Shown piece after piece: positions 1 through 9,463 of a stretch of DNA of 64,000 nucleotides (positions are counted from its first letter, which is position 1; every line of letters begins with the position of its first letter). The notes beneath the pieces are model-generated. The model had not been told where the DNA came from, did no database searches, and was given only the letters and a program-made list of their open reading frames with translations. Origin of the DNA: Rhizobium sp. ZPR4. GTDB lineage: Bacteria > Pseudomonadota > Alphaproteobacteria > Rhizobiales > Rhizobiaceae. The stretch spans positions 1-64,000 of the forward strand of contig NZ_CP157967.1 of NCBI RefSeq assembly GCF_040215725.1, in the 5' to 3' direction. Both the position numbers and the translations under genes were made by a program.

Positions 1-1551
1 ATGCAGATACATACGAGGACGACGGGTGCGTTGGAAAATGGGGACAATGCGCAGGCGTTCGGTGCGGTTTGCTTAGAAGCGGCGGGGGAAAAGGGTGACG
101 TGGCGCAAAGCAATTTGTTCGAGCGCGTCAGCGCGCGCTTGAAGGCTCAGGTCGGACCCGATGTCTATGCCAGCTGGTTTGCGCGGCTCAAGCTTCATTC
201 GGTATCGAAGAGCGTCGTTCGTCTCACGGTCCCGACGACTTTTCTGAAGTCCTGGATCAACAATCGCTATCTCGACCTGATCACCAGCCTGTTCCAGGCG
301 GAAGATGCCGAGATTCTCAAAGTCGAAATTCTGGTGCGCACCGCGACCCGGCAGAGCGCGAAGCCATGCGCCGATGAGCAGGCGGCGGTTCCGGATCAAG
401 CGGCTGTCGCGCCGATCCGTCGCGCCGTCGCCCAGCCGGCGGGCCAGGTTGTTGCCCAGGCCGTGAGTGCAGCTACGGCTGCACGGCCTGCAACGGCAGG
501 TACGCCGCTGTTCGGCTCTCCGCTCGATTCCCGCTTCACCTTCGATACTTTCGTCGAAGGTAGCTCGAACCGTGTCAGCCTGGCAGCGGCGAAGACCATC
601 GCTGAAGCCGGCTCCGGTGCCGTGCGCTTCAACCCGCTCTTCGTTCATGCGACGGTCGGCCTCGGCAAGACGCATCTGCTGCAGGCGATCGCCAATGCAG
701 CTGTGCAGAACCCGCGCGGCCTGCGCGTCGTGTATCTGACGGCGGAATATTTCATGTGGCGTTTCGCAACCGCGATCCGCGACAATGACGCACTGACGCT
801 GAAGGACTCGCTGCGCAATATCGACCTGCTCATCATCGATGACATGCAGTTCCTGCAGGGCAAGATGATCCAGCACGAGTTCTGCCACCTCTTGAACATG
901 CTGCTCGACAGCGCCAAGCAGGTCGTCGTCGCTGCCGATCGTGCTCCCTGGGAGCTGGAATCGCTCGACCCGCGCGTGCGTTCGCGCCTGCAGGGCGGCG
1001 TGGCGATCGAAGTCGAGGCACCGGACTATGAAATGCGCCTTGAGATCCTCAAGCGCCGTCTGGATGCTGCCCGTCAGGACGATCCGTCGCTGGAAATCCC
1101 GGCCGAGATCCTCTCGCATGTCGCCCGCAACGTGACCGCCAGCGGCCGCGAGCTGGAAGGAGCCTTCAACCAGCTCATCTTCCGCCGTTCGTTCGAGCCG
1201 AACCTGACGGTCGAGCGTGTCGACGAGCTGCTGGCGCATCTGGTTGGCTCCGGCGAACCGCGCCGTGTCCGCATCGAGGACATCCAGCGCATCGTCGCAC
1301 GTCACTACAATGTCTCGCGTCAGGAACTCGTCTCGAACCGCCGCACACGCGTCATCGTCAAGCCGCGCCAGATCGCCATGTATCTGTCGAAGACGCTGAC
1401 GCCGCGCTCCTTCCCGGAGATCGGTCGTCGTTTCGGTGGTCGCGATCACACCACGGTCCTGCATGCCGTGCGCAAGATCGAGGAGCTGATTTCCGGCGAT
1501 AGCAAGCTGTCGCATGAGATTGAGCTGCTGAAGCGCCTCATCAACGAATAG
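1..1551 (+). CDS. dnaA: Chromosomal replication initiator protein DnaA
   Basis: DnaA binds DnaA boxes at the origin as an ATP-bound oligomer, melts DNA and helps load the helicase. Visible in order: an N-terminal helicase-interaction domain starting near [12 protein letters not shown] (about residue 38), an Ala/Pro-rich linker (about 120-165), an AAA+ ATPase with Walker A VGLGKTH (Lys about 223) and Walker B LLIIDD (276-281), a LDPRVRSRL sensor/arginine segment, and the C-terminal DnaA signature [15 protein letters not shown] (about 476-490). At 516 aa it is normal for the family. The ATG is base 1 of the window, so upstream signals cannot be seen; the roughly 35 residues before LFERV may be an over-extended start. 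The call is secure. Confidence 0.98.
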   Translation: MQIHTRTTGALENGDNAQAFGAVCLEAAGEKGDVAQSNLFERVSARLKAQVGPDVYASWFARLKLHSVSKSVVRLTVPTTFLKSWINNRYLDLITSLFQAEDAEILKVEILVRTATRQSAKPCADEQAAVPDQAAVAPIRRAVAQPAGQVVAQAVSAATAARPATAGTPLFGSPLDSRFTFDTFVEGSSNRVSLAAAKTIAEAGSGAVRFNPLFVHATVGLGKTHLLQAIANAAVQNPRGLRVVYLTAEYFMWRFATAIRDNDALTLKDSLRNIDLLIIDDMQFLQGKMIQHEFCHLLNMLLDSAKQVVVAADRAPWELESLDPRVRSRLQGGVAIEVEAPDYEMRLEILKRRLDAARQDDPSLEIPAEILSHVARNVTASGRELEGAFNQLIFRRSFEPNLTVERVDELLAHLVGSGEPRRVRIEDIQRIVARHYNVSRQELVSNRRTRVIVKPRQIAMYLSKTLTPRSFPEIGRRFGGRDHTTVLHAVRKIEELISGDSKLSHEIELLKRLINE

Positions 1552-1580
1552 ACCGAGCGATCGGCTTCACTACATAGTTT

Positions 1581-1612
1581 ACGGCCGGCTTGATCGCCGG
1601 CCGTTTCCTTTT
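1581..1612 (+). terminator. Rho-independent terminator after dnaA
   Basis: A perfect 9-bp stem ACGGCCGGC / GCCGGCCGT with loop TTGATC is followed by a T-rich tract (TTCCTTTT), 30 nt after the dnaA stop. It lies in the gap between dnaA and the convergent LysR gene, so it probably ends dnaA transcription. Confidence 0.8.
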
Positions 1613-1639
1613 GGGATAATAATCCGAGACAAAGTACGC

Positions 1640-2536
1640 CTATGCCGGCGGCGTGGTGCGCGAGACCTCGGAAAACAGCCAGGCCCGCAGCGCCACGATC
1701 GCCGGCCTTTCCAGCGCACCCGGCTGATAAACGAGATGGTAGGCGAGTGCGCTCGCAAATCCGGTCGGGAAGGGCGCAACGAGCGTGCCGTCAGCCAGTT
1801 CCTGCTCGACAAAGGAGCGGCGCATCAGTGCGACGCCGAGCCCAGCTTTCATGGCGTGGTAGGCGCCCATGCCGTCGGTGAAGACCGGCCCGTGCATGGC
1901 GTCCACCCGCGTTGCCCCGACGGCCCGCAGCCAGAGCTCCCAGTCGCGCCGATAGACATCGTGGATCAACGTCAGGGTGGCGAGATCGTCGACCGCAGGG
2001 GAGGGGCCGAGTGCTGACGCCATCTCCGGCGTACAGACCGGAACATATTCGTCATCGAGAAATCTCTCGCTTGCCAGCCCCTCGTAGCCGCCGAGGCCGT
2101 GGCGAATGGCAATGTCGATCCCATCCCGCTGGAAATCCATCATGCGATAGGACGCGCTGATGCGCAGATCGATATCGGGATGCGCCTCCTCAAAGCGTCG
2201 CAGCCGCGGCACCAGCCAATGCGTGGCAAAGCCGGCCGTGCAGGTAAGGGTCAGCACCGTATCCTTGGAGCGCATCGCCAGTGTAGCTGTCGCCTCGCGG
2301 ATAAGGCGGAAGGCCGTTCGCATCGTCGCGAAATATTCGGCCCCATCTGTCGTTAGCGCAAGGCTGCGGGCGCGCCGCTCGAAAAGGCGCACGCCAAGCG
2401 CGCTTTCGAGGTCGCGGATCTGCAGGCTGATCGCGCCTGGCGTCACATGCAGCTCGTTTGCCGCCAGCGTCATGCTGAGGTGCCGGGCGGAGGCTTCGAA
2501 GGCGCGCAGCGCCGAAAGGGATGGCAGTTGATCCAT
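1640..2536 (-). CDS. LysR-family transcriptional regulator (GcvA-like)
   Basis: A 298-aa DNA-binding regulator with the standard LysR plan: an N-terminal winged helix-turn-helix (LSALRAFEASARHLSMTLAANELHVTPGA region, about residues 7-60), a linker helix, then a periplasmic-binding-protein-like effector domain (about 90-290). The HTH text and the CTAGFATHWLVPRL segment resemble the GcvA/AmpR branch. It is divergent from the EamA transporter gene with a 156-bp gap holding an inverted repeat, the classic arrangement for a LysR regulator that controls its neighbour and itself. The effector cannot be deduced. Family is certain, specific function unknown. Confidence 0.9.
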   Translation of the reverse strand: MDQLPSLSALRAFEASARHLSMTLAANELHVTPGAISLQIRDLESALGVRLFERRARSLALTTDGAEYFATMRTAFRLIREATATLAMRSKDTVLTLTCTAGFATHWLVPRLRRFEEAHPDIDLRISASYRMMDFQRDGIDIAIRHGLGGYEGLASERFLDDEYVPVCTPEMASALGPSPAVDDLATLTLIHDVYRRDWELWLRAVGATRVDAMHGPVFTDGMGAYHAMKAGLGVALMRRSFVEQELADGTLVAPFPTGFASALAYHLVYQPGALERPAIVALRAWLFSEVSRTTPPA

Positions 2537-2600
2537 GATGATTGAGTTCAGCTAAATCATGATCCGAAAAAGACTCGTTTGCCAGAGCCTCGATATCGCG

Positions 2601-2619
2601 AGATTATTGCAATAAATCT
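2601..2619. promoter_or_regulatory. Candidate LysR operator between the divergent regulator and transporter genes
   Basis: The gap contains AGATTATTGCAATAAATCT, an almost perfect inverted repeat centred on TTGCAA. A second related half, ATGGCAAT, lies about 15 bp downstream. A/T-rich interrupted dyads midway between a divergent LysR gene and its target are typical regulator binding sites. Assignment is by position and symmetry only. Confidence 0.5.
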
Positions 2620-2692
2620 GATTGATGGCAATGATCTCGCGTCACACCATCAGTAAGTAAAACTCAATCAGCAAGATGCTGGAGATGATCTC

Positions 2693-3616
2693 ATGTCACA
2701 GAAATCCATGGGCGCGGTCGAGTGGGGCATGCTGGTGGGTCTGTCCATTCTTTGGGGTGGCTCTTTCCTGTTCAACGGCATTCTGGTGCGCGAACTTCCG
2801 CCCTTCACCATCGTCGCCGCGCGTGTCGCGATCGCCGCTATTGCCCTGCATGTCATTGTGCGTGCCACCGGGCAGTCCATGCCGAGAGACCGCAAAACCT
2901 GGCTTGCCTTCTTCGCCATGGGCTTCCTCAACAATGTCATTCCGTTCCTGTTGATCGTCTGGGGCCAGACGCATATTGCGAGCGGCCTTGCCTCGATCCT
3001 CAATGCCACCACGCCGCTCTTTGCCGTCGTCGTCGCGCATTTTCTGACACAGGATGAGAAGATGACCGGCAATCGCCTGATCGGCGTCATCGTCGGCTTT
3101 GCCGGCGTCGCCCTGATGATCGGCCCTTCGGTGCTTGCAAGCCTCGGTTCCAACGTGCTGGCGCAGCTCGCCGTTCTGGGCGCGGCTTTCACCTATTCGC
3201 TGGCCGGCATATTCGGCCGCCGTTTCCGCCGCATGGGCCTGGCGCCGATCATTCCTGCCGCCGGTCAGGTGACGGGCTCGGCGATACTGCTTCTGCCGAT
3301 CGCGCTCTTCGTCGACCGTCCCTGGACGCTGGCAATGCCCTCGACCGAGGCCTGGCTGGCGCTCGCCGGTCTGGCGCTCCTGTCGACCGCCATCGCCTAT
3401 GTGCTGTTCTTCCGCATCCTTGCGACGGCCGGCGCCACCAACCTGATGCTGGTGACCTTCCTCATCCCCGTCAGCGCGATCCTGCTGGGTGCGCTCATCC
3501 TTGGCGAGAGCCTGCAGCCGAAGCATTTCATCGGCATGGCGCTGATCGCGGTCGGCCTTGCGGCAATCGATGGACGTCTCTTCACCCTCCCCTCGAGGGA
3601 GAGGGTCGGCACGTAG
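2693..3616 (+). CDS. EamA/DMT-family membrane transporter
   Basis: A 307-aa protein made almost entirely of hydrophobic helices (about ten), with two internally similar EamA halves: SILWGGSFLFNGILVRELPP near the N terminus and the corresponding LATAGATNLML / LGALILGESL region in the second half. Such proteins are inner-membrane drug/metabolite exporters, commonly for amino acids or other small metabolites; the substrate is not predictable here. It is divergent from the LysR gene, its likely controller. The last dozen codons (PSRERVGT and stop) lie inside a palindromic intergenic repeat, so the native C terminus may have been replaced. Confidence 0.9.
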   Translation: MSQKSMGAVEWGMLVGLSILWGGSFLFNGILVRELPPFTIVAARVAIAAIALHVIVRATGQSMPRDRKTWLAFFAMGFLNNVIPFLLIVWGQTHIASGLASILNATTPLFAVVVAHFLTQDEKMTGNRLIGVIVGFAGVALMIGPSVLASLGSNVLAQLAVLGAAFTYSLAGIFGRRFRRMGLAPIIPAAGQVTGSAILLLPIALFVDRPWTLAMPSTEAWLALAGLALLSTAIAYVLFFRILATAGATNLMLVTFLIPVSAILLGALILGESLQPKHFIGMALIAVGLAAIDGRLFTLPSRERVGT

Positions 3617-3722
3617 TGCCGGGGTGGGGTGATCTCGGTATTACCCGAGACATCATAGTGTACCCACGGAGGTCACCCCCACCCGCCGCTTCGCGGCGAT
3701 CTCCCCTTCAAGGGGAAGGTGA
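3583..3722. repeat. RIME-like mosaic palindromic repeat
   Basis: Two halves in inverted orientation. The first (3583-3632) holds the palindromes CCCTCGAGGG and CGGCACGTAGTGCCG, followed by GGGTGGGGTGA. The second (3672-3722) begins TCACCCCCACCC, then GCCGCTTCGCGGC and CTCCCCTTCAAGGGG. A small hairpin TCTCGG/CCGAGA sits between them. The wording (GCCGCTTCGCGGC next to CCCCTTCAAGGGG) is what I recall of Rhizobiaceae intergenic mosaic elements. It overlaps the end of the EamA gene and abuts the hemW stop codon. Confidence 0.8.
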
Positions 3723-4925
3723 TTAACAAGCGAGATCGGCGACGACCGAGTCGAGAACCAGCATTCCCGCCGGCGTGCAGCGCAGGCGGGAATTGCCAAT
3801 TCGCTCTATGAAACCGTGTTCCAGTAAAAACGCCTCGCGCTGCGGATCCGGGTCGCGGCCGGAAAGCTGCTGCCAGCGGGCGAGATCGACGCCTTCCCGC
3901 AGCCGCAGGCCCATCAGCAGCAATTCGTCGGCCTGCTCATCGAACCCAAGCATTTCCTGGTCGACCATGCCGTGACCATCGCGCTCGACCATCTCAAGCC
4001 AGCTTTCCGGCTTGCGCTCCGTCGCCGTCGCGAGCTTCTGCGGGCCGCGAGTCAGGCGGCCATGGGCGCCGGGGCCGATCCCTGCATAGTCGCCATAGCG
4101 CCAGTAGGTGAGGTTATGCCGGCTTTCGGCGCCGGGCCGCGCGTGATTGGAGACCTCATAGGCTGGCATGCCTTCGCGCTCGGTGAGCTCTTGTGTCGCC
4201 TCATAGAGCAGCGCCGATTGATCGCCATCAGGTACGATCAGCTTTCCGGCCTTGTGCAGGCCGTAGAAGGGCGTGCCTTCCTCGATCGTCAGCTGGTAGA
4301 GCGAGAGATGGTCGACTGCATAGGAGATCGCTTGCCTCAGCTCGCGTTCCCATTCCTCGACCGTCTGGTTCGGGCGGGCATAGATGAGATCGAAGGACAT
4401 GCGCGGGAAGATTTCGCGCGCCAGTTTGATGGCCTTCAGTGCGTCGGCGACATCGTGCAGGCGGCCGAGGAACTTCAGGTCACGGTCGTTCAGCGCCTGC
4501 ACGCCCATCGACACGCGGTTGACCCCGGCGGCGCGATAGCCGCGAAAGCGTTCCGCCTCGACGCTGGACGGATTGGCCTCCATGGTGATCTCGATACCGT
4601 CGGGCACATGCCAGGTCTTGGCAATGCCGTCGAGGATCGCGCCGACTGTCTCCGGCTTCATCAGCGAAGGCGTGCCGCCGCCGAGGAAGACGCTGGTCAC
4701 GGTCTTCGGGCCGCTGATCATCCGCATCGTCGCCATTTCCTTCAAAAAGGCGGCGGCGAAACGCTCCTGATCGACAGGCTGATGGCGGACATGGCTGTTG
4801 AAATCGCAGTAGGGACACTTGGCTGCGCAGAAGGGCCAATGCACATAGACGCCGAAACCGGGTTCGCCGGTATCGGGCAGCAATTGCGCCCCGCGCATCA
4901 GATCCTCGGTATCTACGACTTCCAC
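3723..4925 (-). CDS. hemW: Radical SAM heme chaperone HemW (HemN-like)
   Basis: A 400-aa radical SAM protein. The iron-sulfur motif CAAKCPYCDF (CxxxCxxC) follows GFGVYVHWPFC near the N terminus, and FLGGGTPSLM is the glycine-rich SAM-binding strand. The short length and the HemN C-terminal segment near ELLLMGLRLREGVDL fit HemW, which inserts heme into respiratory enzymes, rather than oxygen-independent coproporphyrinogen oxidase HemN. The listed start is GTG; an ATG nine codons later is possible. It follows rdgB by 9 nt and is the last gene of the minus-strand rph-VOC-rdgB-hemW run. Confidence 0.92.
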   Translation of the reverse strand: MEVVDTEDLMRGAQLLPDTGEPGFGVYVHWPFCAAKCPYCDFNSHVRHQPVDQERFAAAFLKEMATMRMISGPKTVTSVFLGGGTPSLMKPETVGAILDGIAKTWHVPDGIEITMEANPSSVEAERFRGYRAAGVNRVSMGVQALNDRDLKFLGRLHDVADALKAIKLAREIFPRMSFDLIYARPNQTVEEWERELRQAISYAVDHLSLYQLTIEEGTPFYGLHKAGKLIVPDGDQSALLYEATQELTEREGMPAYEVSNHARPGAESRHNLTYWRYGDYAGIGPGAHGRLTRGPQKLATATERKPESWLEMVERDGHGMVDQEMLGFDEQADELLLMGLRLREGVDLARWQQLSGRDPDPQREAFLLEHGFIERIGNSRLRCTPAGMLVLDSVVADLAC

Positions 4926-4934
4926 GGGGTTAGC

Positions 4935-5579
4935 TTATGCCTCCAGGCAGGTTTCGACAAAGATCTTGAAGGCGCGGGCACGATGCGAAAGCGCCTGCTC
5001 GTCGCCTGGCTTCCAGCCATGCTTCTGTTCGGCGCTCATTTCGCCGAACGTGGTCTCGTACCCCTGCGGCTGGAAGACAGGATCGTAGCCGAAGCCTTGG
5101 CTGCCGCGCGGCGGCCAGACGACGGTGCCTTCGACTTCACCGCGGAAAAGCTCGGTATGCCCGTCCGGCCAGGCAAGGCAGAGCACACTGACGAAGCGGG
5201 CCGTGCGGTTCTGCGGCGACGTGGCGCCAACCTTTTCCAGGGCGGTCTCGACCTTCTGCATCGCCATGGCGAAGTCGCGCGTGCCGTCGGCCGTTTCAGC
5301 CCAGTTGGCGGTATAGACGCCAGGATCGCCGCCGAGCGCATCGATGACCAGGCCGGAATCGTCTGACAGAGCCGGCAGGCCGGAGGCATTGGCGGAGGCA
5401 AGCGCCTTGATCGTCGCATTTTCCTCGAAAGTCGTGCCCGTCTCGTCCGGCTCGATGAAGTTGAGATCTGCGGCAGACTTGGCAGCAAAGCCGAGCGGGC
5501 CTATCAGATCGCGAATTTCCTGGATCTTGCCGGCATTGTGGCTGGCAACGACGATGGTCTTCGTATCGAGCTTGCGCAT
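4935..5579 (-). CDS. rdgB: dITP/XTP pyrophosphatase RdgB (HAM1 family)
   Basis: This housecleaning enzyme hydrolyses non-canonical purine nucleoside triphosphates (ITP, dITP, XTP) to monophosphates. Family motifs are clear: [13 protein letters not shown] at the N terminus, [12 protein letters not shown], the catalytic [13 protein letters not shown], and GFGYDPVF later. The ATG at 5579 was chosen because AGGA lies 6 nt upstream, giving a normal 214-aa protein beginning MRKLDTKT; an upstream ATG at 5594 would overlap the preceding VOC stop as ATGA. It sits between the VOC gene and hemW in one transcription unit. Confidence 0.95.
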   Translation of the reverse strand: MRKLDTKTIVVASHNAGKIQEIRDLIGPLGFAAKSAADLNFIEPDETGTTFEENATIKALASANASGLPALSDDSGLVIDALGGDPGVYTANWAETADGTRDFAMAMQKVETALEKVGATSPQNRTARFVSVLCLAWPDGHTELFRGEVEGTVVWPPRGSQGFGYDPVFQPQGYETTFGEMSAEQKHGWKPGDEQALSHRARAFKIFVETCLEA

Positions 5580-5590
5580 GTGCTGTCCTG

Positions 5591-6007
5591 TCATAGGCCC
5601 CAGATACGGGGTTCGGCGCATTCCAGGCTGTTACCGGCCGGATCGCGGAAATAGATCGATCGGCCGCCATTCGGCCAGTGAAAATCGGCTTCGATATCGA
5701 CGCAGGCAACCTTCAGCTTCTGCGCCATGGTTTCGATCTCGTTGCCATCGACGCGGAAGCAGACATGCCCCTGCCCCTTCGTGCCATGCGGCGGCACGGG
5801 CAGGGCACCCGGCTCATGCGGCTTGACGGTTTCGTCGCTGTTGAAGATCAGAAGCACGCCCGGCCCGCAGCGATAGAAGACATGGCGGTTGCCGCCACGC
5901 GAAATCTTCTGCAACCCGAGTATGCCGCCATAGAAGGCCTCGGCCGCATCGAGATCGTCCGCATAGAGCGCGGTTTCAAGGACGCCTGCGAGGGCCGGGT
6001 CAGCCAT
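5591..6007 (-). CDS. VOC-family (glyoxalase/bleomycin-resistance-like) protein
   Basis: A 138-aa single vicinal-oxygen-chelate module: an [20 protein letters not shown] opening, [12 protein letters not shown] in the middle and a [15 protein letters not shown] ending, where the Glu/His positions would bind a divalent metal. Members include glyoxalases, fosfomycin-resistance enzymes and dioxygenases; nothing points to a particular reaction. It starts 10 nt after the rph stop and overlaps or abuts rdgB, so it is co-transcribed with these nucleic-acid housekeeping genes. Confidence 0.88.
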   Translation of the reverse strand: MADPALAGVLETALYADDLDAAEAFYGGILGLQKISRGGNRHVFYRCGPGVLLIFNSDETVKPHEPGALPVPPHGTKGQGHVCFRVDGNEIETMAQKLKVACVDIEADFHWPNGGRSIYFRDPAGNSLECAEPRIWGL

Positions 6008-6017
6008 TCAAATATCC

Positions 6018-6734
6018 TCAGGCGATAGCCTGCTTCTGCAGCTCCACCAGCTCGGCGATGCCGTTCTTGGCGAGATGCATCAGCGTGGCGAATTCCTCTT
6101 CGCTGAAGGGGGCGCCTTCAGCCGTTCCCTGAATCTCGACGATGCCGCCCTTGCCCGTCATGACGAAATTGGCGTCGGTTTCGGCCGAGGAATCCTCAAG
6201 GTAGTCGAGATCGATAACAGGCTGGTTGGCGAAGATACCGCAGGAGATGGCGGCGATGTGATCCTTCAGCACGCGCTCGACCTTGACCATGTTGCGGCTT
6301 TCCATCCACTTCAGGCAGTCGTAAAGCGCGATCCAGCCGCCGGTGATCGAGGCCGTGCGCGTGCCGCCATCGGCCTGGATGACGTCGCAGTCGACGGTGA
6401 TCTGGCGCTCGCCCAATTCCTTGAGGTCGACGACGGCGCGCAGCGACCGGCCGATGAGGCGCTGGATTTCCTGCGTGCGGCCGCCCTGCTTGCCGGCGGC
6501 AGCTTCGCGCTTCATGCGCTCGCCGGTCGCGCGCGGCAGCATGCCGTATTCGGCCGTGACCCAGCCCTTGCCGCTGTTGCGCAGCCATGGCGGCGTCTTG
6601 TCTTCCAGGCTTGCCGTGCAGAGCACATGCGTATCGCCGAATTTCACCAGGCAGGAGCCTTCCGCGTGCTTGGAAAAATTGCGCTCGAACGACACCTTGC
6701 GCATCTGGTCGGTTTTTCTGCCTGAAGGCCGCAT
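6018..6734 (-). CDS. rph: Ribonuclease PH
   Basis: RNase PH is a phosphorolytic 3'-5' exoribonuclease that trims tRNA 3' ends using inorganic phosphate. The 238-aa protein has the family opening [20 protein letters not shown], the [10 protein letters not shown] segment, [19 protein letters not shown] (phosphate-binding arginines), [17 protein letters not shown] and the [20 protein letters not shown] stretch near the C terminus. It is the first gene of the minus-strand run ending in hemW and is divergent from hrcA, an arrangement common in rhizobia. Confidence 0.97.
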   Translation of the reverse strand: MRPSGRKTDQMRKVSFERNFSKHAEGSCLVKFGDTHVLCTASLEDKTPPWLRNSGKGWVTAEYGMLPRATGERMKREAAAGKQGGRTQEIQRLIGRSLRAVVDLKELGERQITVDCDVIQADGGTRTASITGGWIALYDCLKWMESRNMVKVERVLKDHIAAISCGIFANQPVIDLDYLEDSSAETDANFVMTGKGGIVEIQGTAEGAPFSEEEFATLMHLAKNGIAELVELQKQAIA

Positions 6735-6842
6735 TCCACTCTCCTGAATGTTCGTTGACCGCTTCTACGACCCACAGGCCGCTTTTGCAAAGGAAAAGCA
6801 GGCTGCAAAGCCCCTCGGCGGCCATGGCGACATTTTTCCCTT

Positions 6843-6870
6843 TTGCCATTGCTAACTGAATGATTATATT
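6843..6870 (+). promoter_or_regulatory. Candidate sigma-70-type promoter of hrcA
   Basis: TTGCCA and TATATT are separated by 16 bp, just upstream of hrcA. The predicted transcription start (near 6877) falls after the TTG codon at 6871, so it favours the ATG at 6907 as the translation start. No CIRCE inverted repeat (TTAGCACTC-N9-GAGTGCTAA) was seen in this gap. Confidence 0.5.
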
Positions 6871-6906
6871 TTGGCTAAGGCTCAACGGAATGGATCTGAC
6901 AGCGAA

Positions 6907-7995
6907 ATGGTATTCACGACATCGTCGGTCTCGGATGTCATTGCTGCACTGGACGAACGCTCCAAGGAAATCTTCCGCCGCATCGTCGAAGGCTACCTGG
7001 AAAGCGGCGAGCCATTGGGTTCGCGCAATCTCTCGCGCCTGTTGCCCATGTCCTTGTCGCCGGCCTCGGTGCGCAATGTCATGAGCGATCTGGAAGAGCT
7101 GGGGCTTATCTATTCGCCGCATGTGAGCGCCGGCCGGTTGCCGACCCAGGTAGGCTTGCGCTTCTTTGTCGATGCTTTCATGCAGGTCGGCGATCTCTCT
7201 GCCGAAGACCGCGCCAATATCGATCGGCAGGTGCGCGGCAGCAATCGCGACCAGCCAGTGGAATCGATGATGTCGGAGGCAAGCCGGGTGCTGTCGGGCA
7301 TTTCGCGCGGTGCCGGGCTCGTCATCACCTCCAAGAGCGATCCGGTTCTCAAGCATGTGGAGTTCATCCGGCTGGAGCCGACCAAGGCGCTCGCCGTGCT
7401 CGTCGGCGATCACGATCAGGTCGAAAACCGGATCATCGAGCTCCCGGCCGGCACCACATCGTCACAGCTGACGGAAGCCGCCAATTTCCTCAACGCCCAT
7501 ATGACCGGCCAGACGATGCCGGAACTGCGGCGGCAGTTGCAAAGTCTCAAGGAAAGCGTGCGCCAGGAGCTGGATAGCCTCTCGCATCAGCTGGTTGAGC
7601 GTGGCATTGCCGTCTGGTCCGGCGGCGATGACGACGGCAAGCCGACACAGCTTATCGTTCGAGGTCACTCCAATCTGCTCGCCGAAATCGGCGGTGCGGA
7701 GGATCTGGACCGTCTGCGCCTACTCTTCGACGATCTGGAGAAGAAGGACAGCCTGATCGAGATCCTCAATCTCGCTGAAAGCGGACCAGGCGTGCGCATC
7801 TTCATCGGCTCGGAAAACAAGCTCTTCTCGCTGTCCGGTTCCTCGTTGATCGTGGCGCCCTATCGCGACGAGGACGATCGCATCGTTGGTGCCGTCGGCG
7901 TCATCGGCCCGACACGGCTGAATTATGCGCGCATCGTGCCCATGGTCGATTACACGGCCCAGCTGATCTCGCGGCTGACGCGGCCGGGGATGTGA
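6907..7995 (+). CDS. hrcA: Heat-inducible transcription repressor HrcA
   Basis: HrcA represses chaperone genes such as groESL by binding CIRCE elements, with GroEL keeping it active. The protein has the winged-helix N terminus ([20 protein letters not shown], then [20 protein letters not shown]) and the full family body ending in [20 protein letters not shown] and [20 protein letters not shown] chose ATG at 6907 (362 aa) because a promoter-like element overlaps the earlier TTG at 6871, which would give 374 aa; the ribosome binding site is weak for both. The neighbour grpE lies 0.7 kb downstream, separated by an opposing gene. Confidence 0.95.
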   Translation: MVFTTSSVSDVIAALDERSKEIFRRIVEGYLESGEPLGSRNLSRLLPMSLSPASVRNVMSDLEELGLIYSPHVSAGRLPTQVGLRFFVDAFMQVGDLSAEDRANIDRQVRGSNRDQPVESMMSEASRVLSGISRGAGLVITSKSDPVLKHVEFIRLEPTKALAVLVGDHDQVENRIIELPAGTTSSQLTEAANFLNAHMTGQTMPELRRQLQSLKESVRQELDSLSHQLVERGIAVWSGGDDDGKPTQLIVRGHSNLLAEIGGAEDLDRLRLLFDDLEKKDSLIEILNLAESGPGVRIFIGSENKLFSLSGSSLIVAPYRDEDDRIVGAVGVIGPTRLNYARIVPMVDYTAQLISRLTRPGM

Positions 7996-8018
7996 CGAGA
8001 AGATCTTAGCCGGTGCGG

Positions 8019-8453
8019 TCAATCGGGAAGCAGGACTCCCGATCCGCCCATCTCAGCCGGAAAATCCTTCTGTTTCGGCAGTCCGTCGCTCAGGTGCAGC
8101 ACGGTCGTCTCGTAGTTGACGTGTACGACAGGCTGAAAATCGAGGTCGGGCAGGACGGCGGCGTAGACATCGGTGACGCCCCACGGCGGATGCTCGGTCA
8201 GCAGATGACCGCCGCAGACCGTGCACCACTTGCGCACGCTCTTCTCGGTCTTTTGATAGCTGCCGATCTTGTCCGAGCCCCTGGTGACGTGAACGGCTTC
8301 CGGCGGCCAGAGCGAGAAGGCATTGACCGGTCCCGCCGACCATTCCCGACAGGAGTCGCAATGACAGTAACCCATCGCCATTGGCTCGCCATCAACAGTA
8401 ATTTCCACTGCGCCACAGAAACACTTGCCTGAAAGGGATTTGCCATTAGACAT
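8019..8453 (-). CDS. GFA-family zinc protein (glutathione-dependent formaldehyde-activating-like)
   Basis: A 144-aa protein with the cysteine pattern of the GFA/CENP-V fold: GKCFCGAVEI, then CHCDSCREW, then WCTVCGGHL, which bind two zinc ions. The namesake enzyme condenses formaldehyde with glutathione, but most members have no proven reaction. The ATG at 8453 was chosen because GGGGTGA precedes it and the family begins just before the first CxC; an upstream extension of 66 codons has no homology-like features. It stands alone on the minus strand between hrcA and grpE. Confidence 0.88.
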   Translation of the reverse strand: MSNGKSLSGKCFCGAVEITVDGEPMAMGYCHCDSCREWSAGPVNAFSLWPPEAVHVTRGSDKIGSYQKTEKSVRKWCTVCGGHLLTEHPPWGVTDVYAAVLPDLDFQPVVHVNYETTVLHLSDGLPKQKDFPAEMGGSGVLLPD

Positions 8454-8668
8454 TGATGTCACCCCACGCTGTGCTGAGATGCATTTCAGCATACCACTGG
8501 TAGGGAGGGCTGAACAGTCGACGTCATAAGCGGTAGCCAGGAGCGGGGCGAGGTATTGCCACCGCCGTAAAGCCGCGAATTGGCTGTTCTTCTCGACAAA
8601 GCCTTGATTTTTTCCGATCAAACCTCGATATCGGGCACATCCAAAGACCAAGCAATTCGGAGACCGTC

Positions 8669-9310
8669 ATGACCGACGAAACAACAAAAACCGGACCTGA
8701 CGCCACGGCGGCCGACACGTCAGCGGATTTCGCGCAGGATGCAGCGGAAACCGTGGATGCGGCCGAGCCGTCTCAGCCAGATCCGGTTGAGCTGCTGAAG
8801 GCCGAAAACGGCGAACTGCGCGATCGCTATCTTCGCCTCGCTGCCGAGATGGACAACCTCCGTCGCCGCACCGAGCGCGATGTGAAGGATGCAAAGTCCT
8901 ATTCCGTGGCAAGCTTTGCCCGCGACATGCTCTCGGTGGCGGACAATCTGCGCCGCACGCTGGATGCCATTCCGGCTGAAGCACGCGCCGGCGCCGATGC
9001 CGGCCTGAAGACGCTGATCGAAGGCGTCGAGATGACCGAGCGTTCCATGCTGTCGGCTCTCGAGCGCCATGGCGTGCGCCAGCTCGAACCAATTGGACAG
9101 AAATTCGATCCCAATTTCCACCAGGCCATGTTCGAAGTGCCCAATCCCGAGGTGCCGAACAACACGGTCGTGCAGGTGGTGCAGGCAGGTTTCGCCATTG
9201 GTGACCGCGTTCTGCGCCCGGCCATGGTCGGTGTTGCCAAGGGCGGCCCGAAGATCGTGGAAAATGCCGAGCAGGGCGCCAACAGCCCGCTGGACGAAAA
9301 AGACGCCTGA
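8669..9310 (+). CDS. grpE: Nucleotide exchange factor GrpE
   Basis: GrpE releases ADP from DnaK and is part of the Hsp70 chaperone cycle. The 213-aa protein has an acidic N terminus, a long helix ([32 protein letters not shown]) for dimerisation and the C-terminal beta domain with the GRpE signature around [13 protein letters not shown] and [23 protein letters not shown] at 8603, about 65 nt upstream, could belong to a weak RpoH-type promoter, but its -10 partner is poor. It ends in a strong bidirectional terminator. Confidence 0.97.
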   Translation: MTDETTKTGPDATAADTSADFAQDAAETVDAAEPSQPDPVELLKAENGELRDRYLRLAAEMDNLRRRTERDVKDAKSYSVASFARDMLSVADNLRRTLDAIPAEARAGADAGLKTLIEGVEMTERSMLSALERHGVRQLEPIGQKFDPNFHQAMFEVPNPEVPNNTVVQVVQAGFAIGDRVLRPAMVGVAKGGPKIVENAEQGANSPLDEKDA

Positions 9311-9327
9311 TCCTTTTCAGGCACCGC

Positions 9328-9372
9328 AAAAATAAGAGCCGGATGATTTCAGATCATCCGGCTCTTATTTTT
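9328..9372. terminator. Bidirectional rho-independent terminator between grpE and ptsN
   Basis: A perfect 20-bp inverted repeat (AAAAATAAGAGCCGGATGAT and its complement) has a 5-nt loop TTCAG. Runs of A and T at the two ends serve as U-tracts in either direction. It sits between the convergent grpE and ptsN genes and can terminate both. Confidence 0.92.
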
Positions 9373-9463
9373 GCCTTGGTCCGATGCAATCCAATCCGTC
9401 AAAGCCAATCGGTCAAAGCATGTCGCGCAAACGTGTGCAGCGGTCTTGCGATACCGACGGGCT

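Noticed and set aside
73..1515. 480-aa open frame antisense to dnaA
   Set aside because: Shadow frame of a GC-rich gene; no family-like motifs and dnaA itself is unambiguous.
3972..5366. 464-aa plus-strand open frame across hemW and rdgB
   Set aside because: Antisense to two well-supported genes and spans their junction; composition is typical of a GC-rich shadow frame.
6735..6906. CIRCE operator upstream of hrcA
   Set aside because: No TTAGCACTC/GAGTGCTAA inverted repeat could be found in the gap.
8603..8640. RpoH-type promoter for grpE
   Set aside because: CTTG is present but the -10 half matches the CYTATNTNNG consensus poorly.
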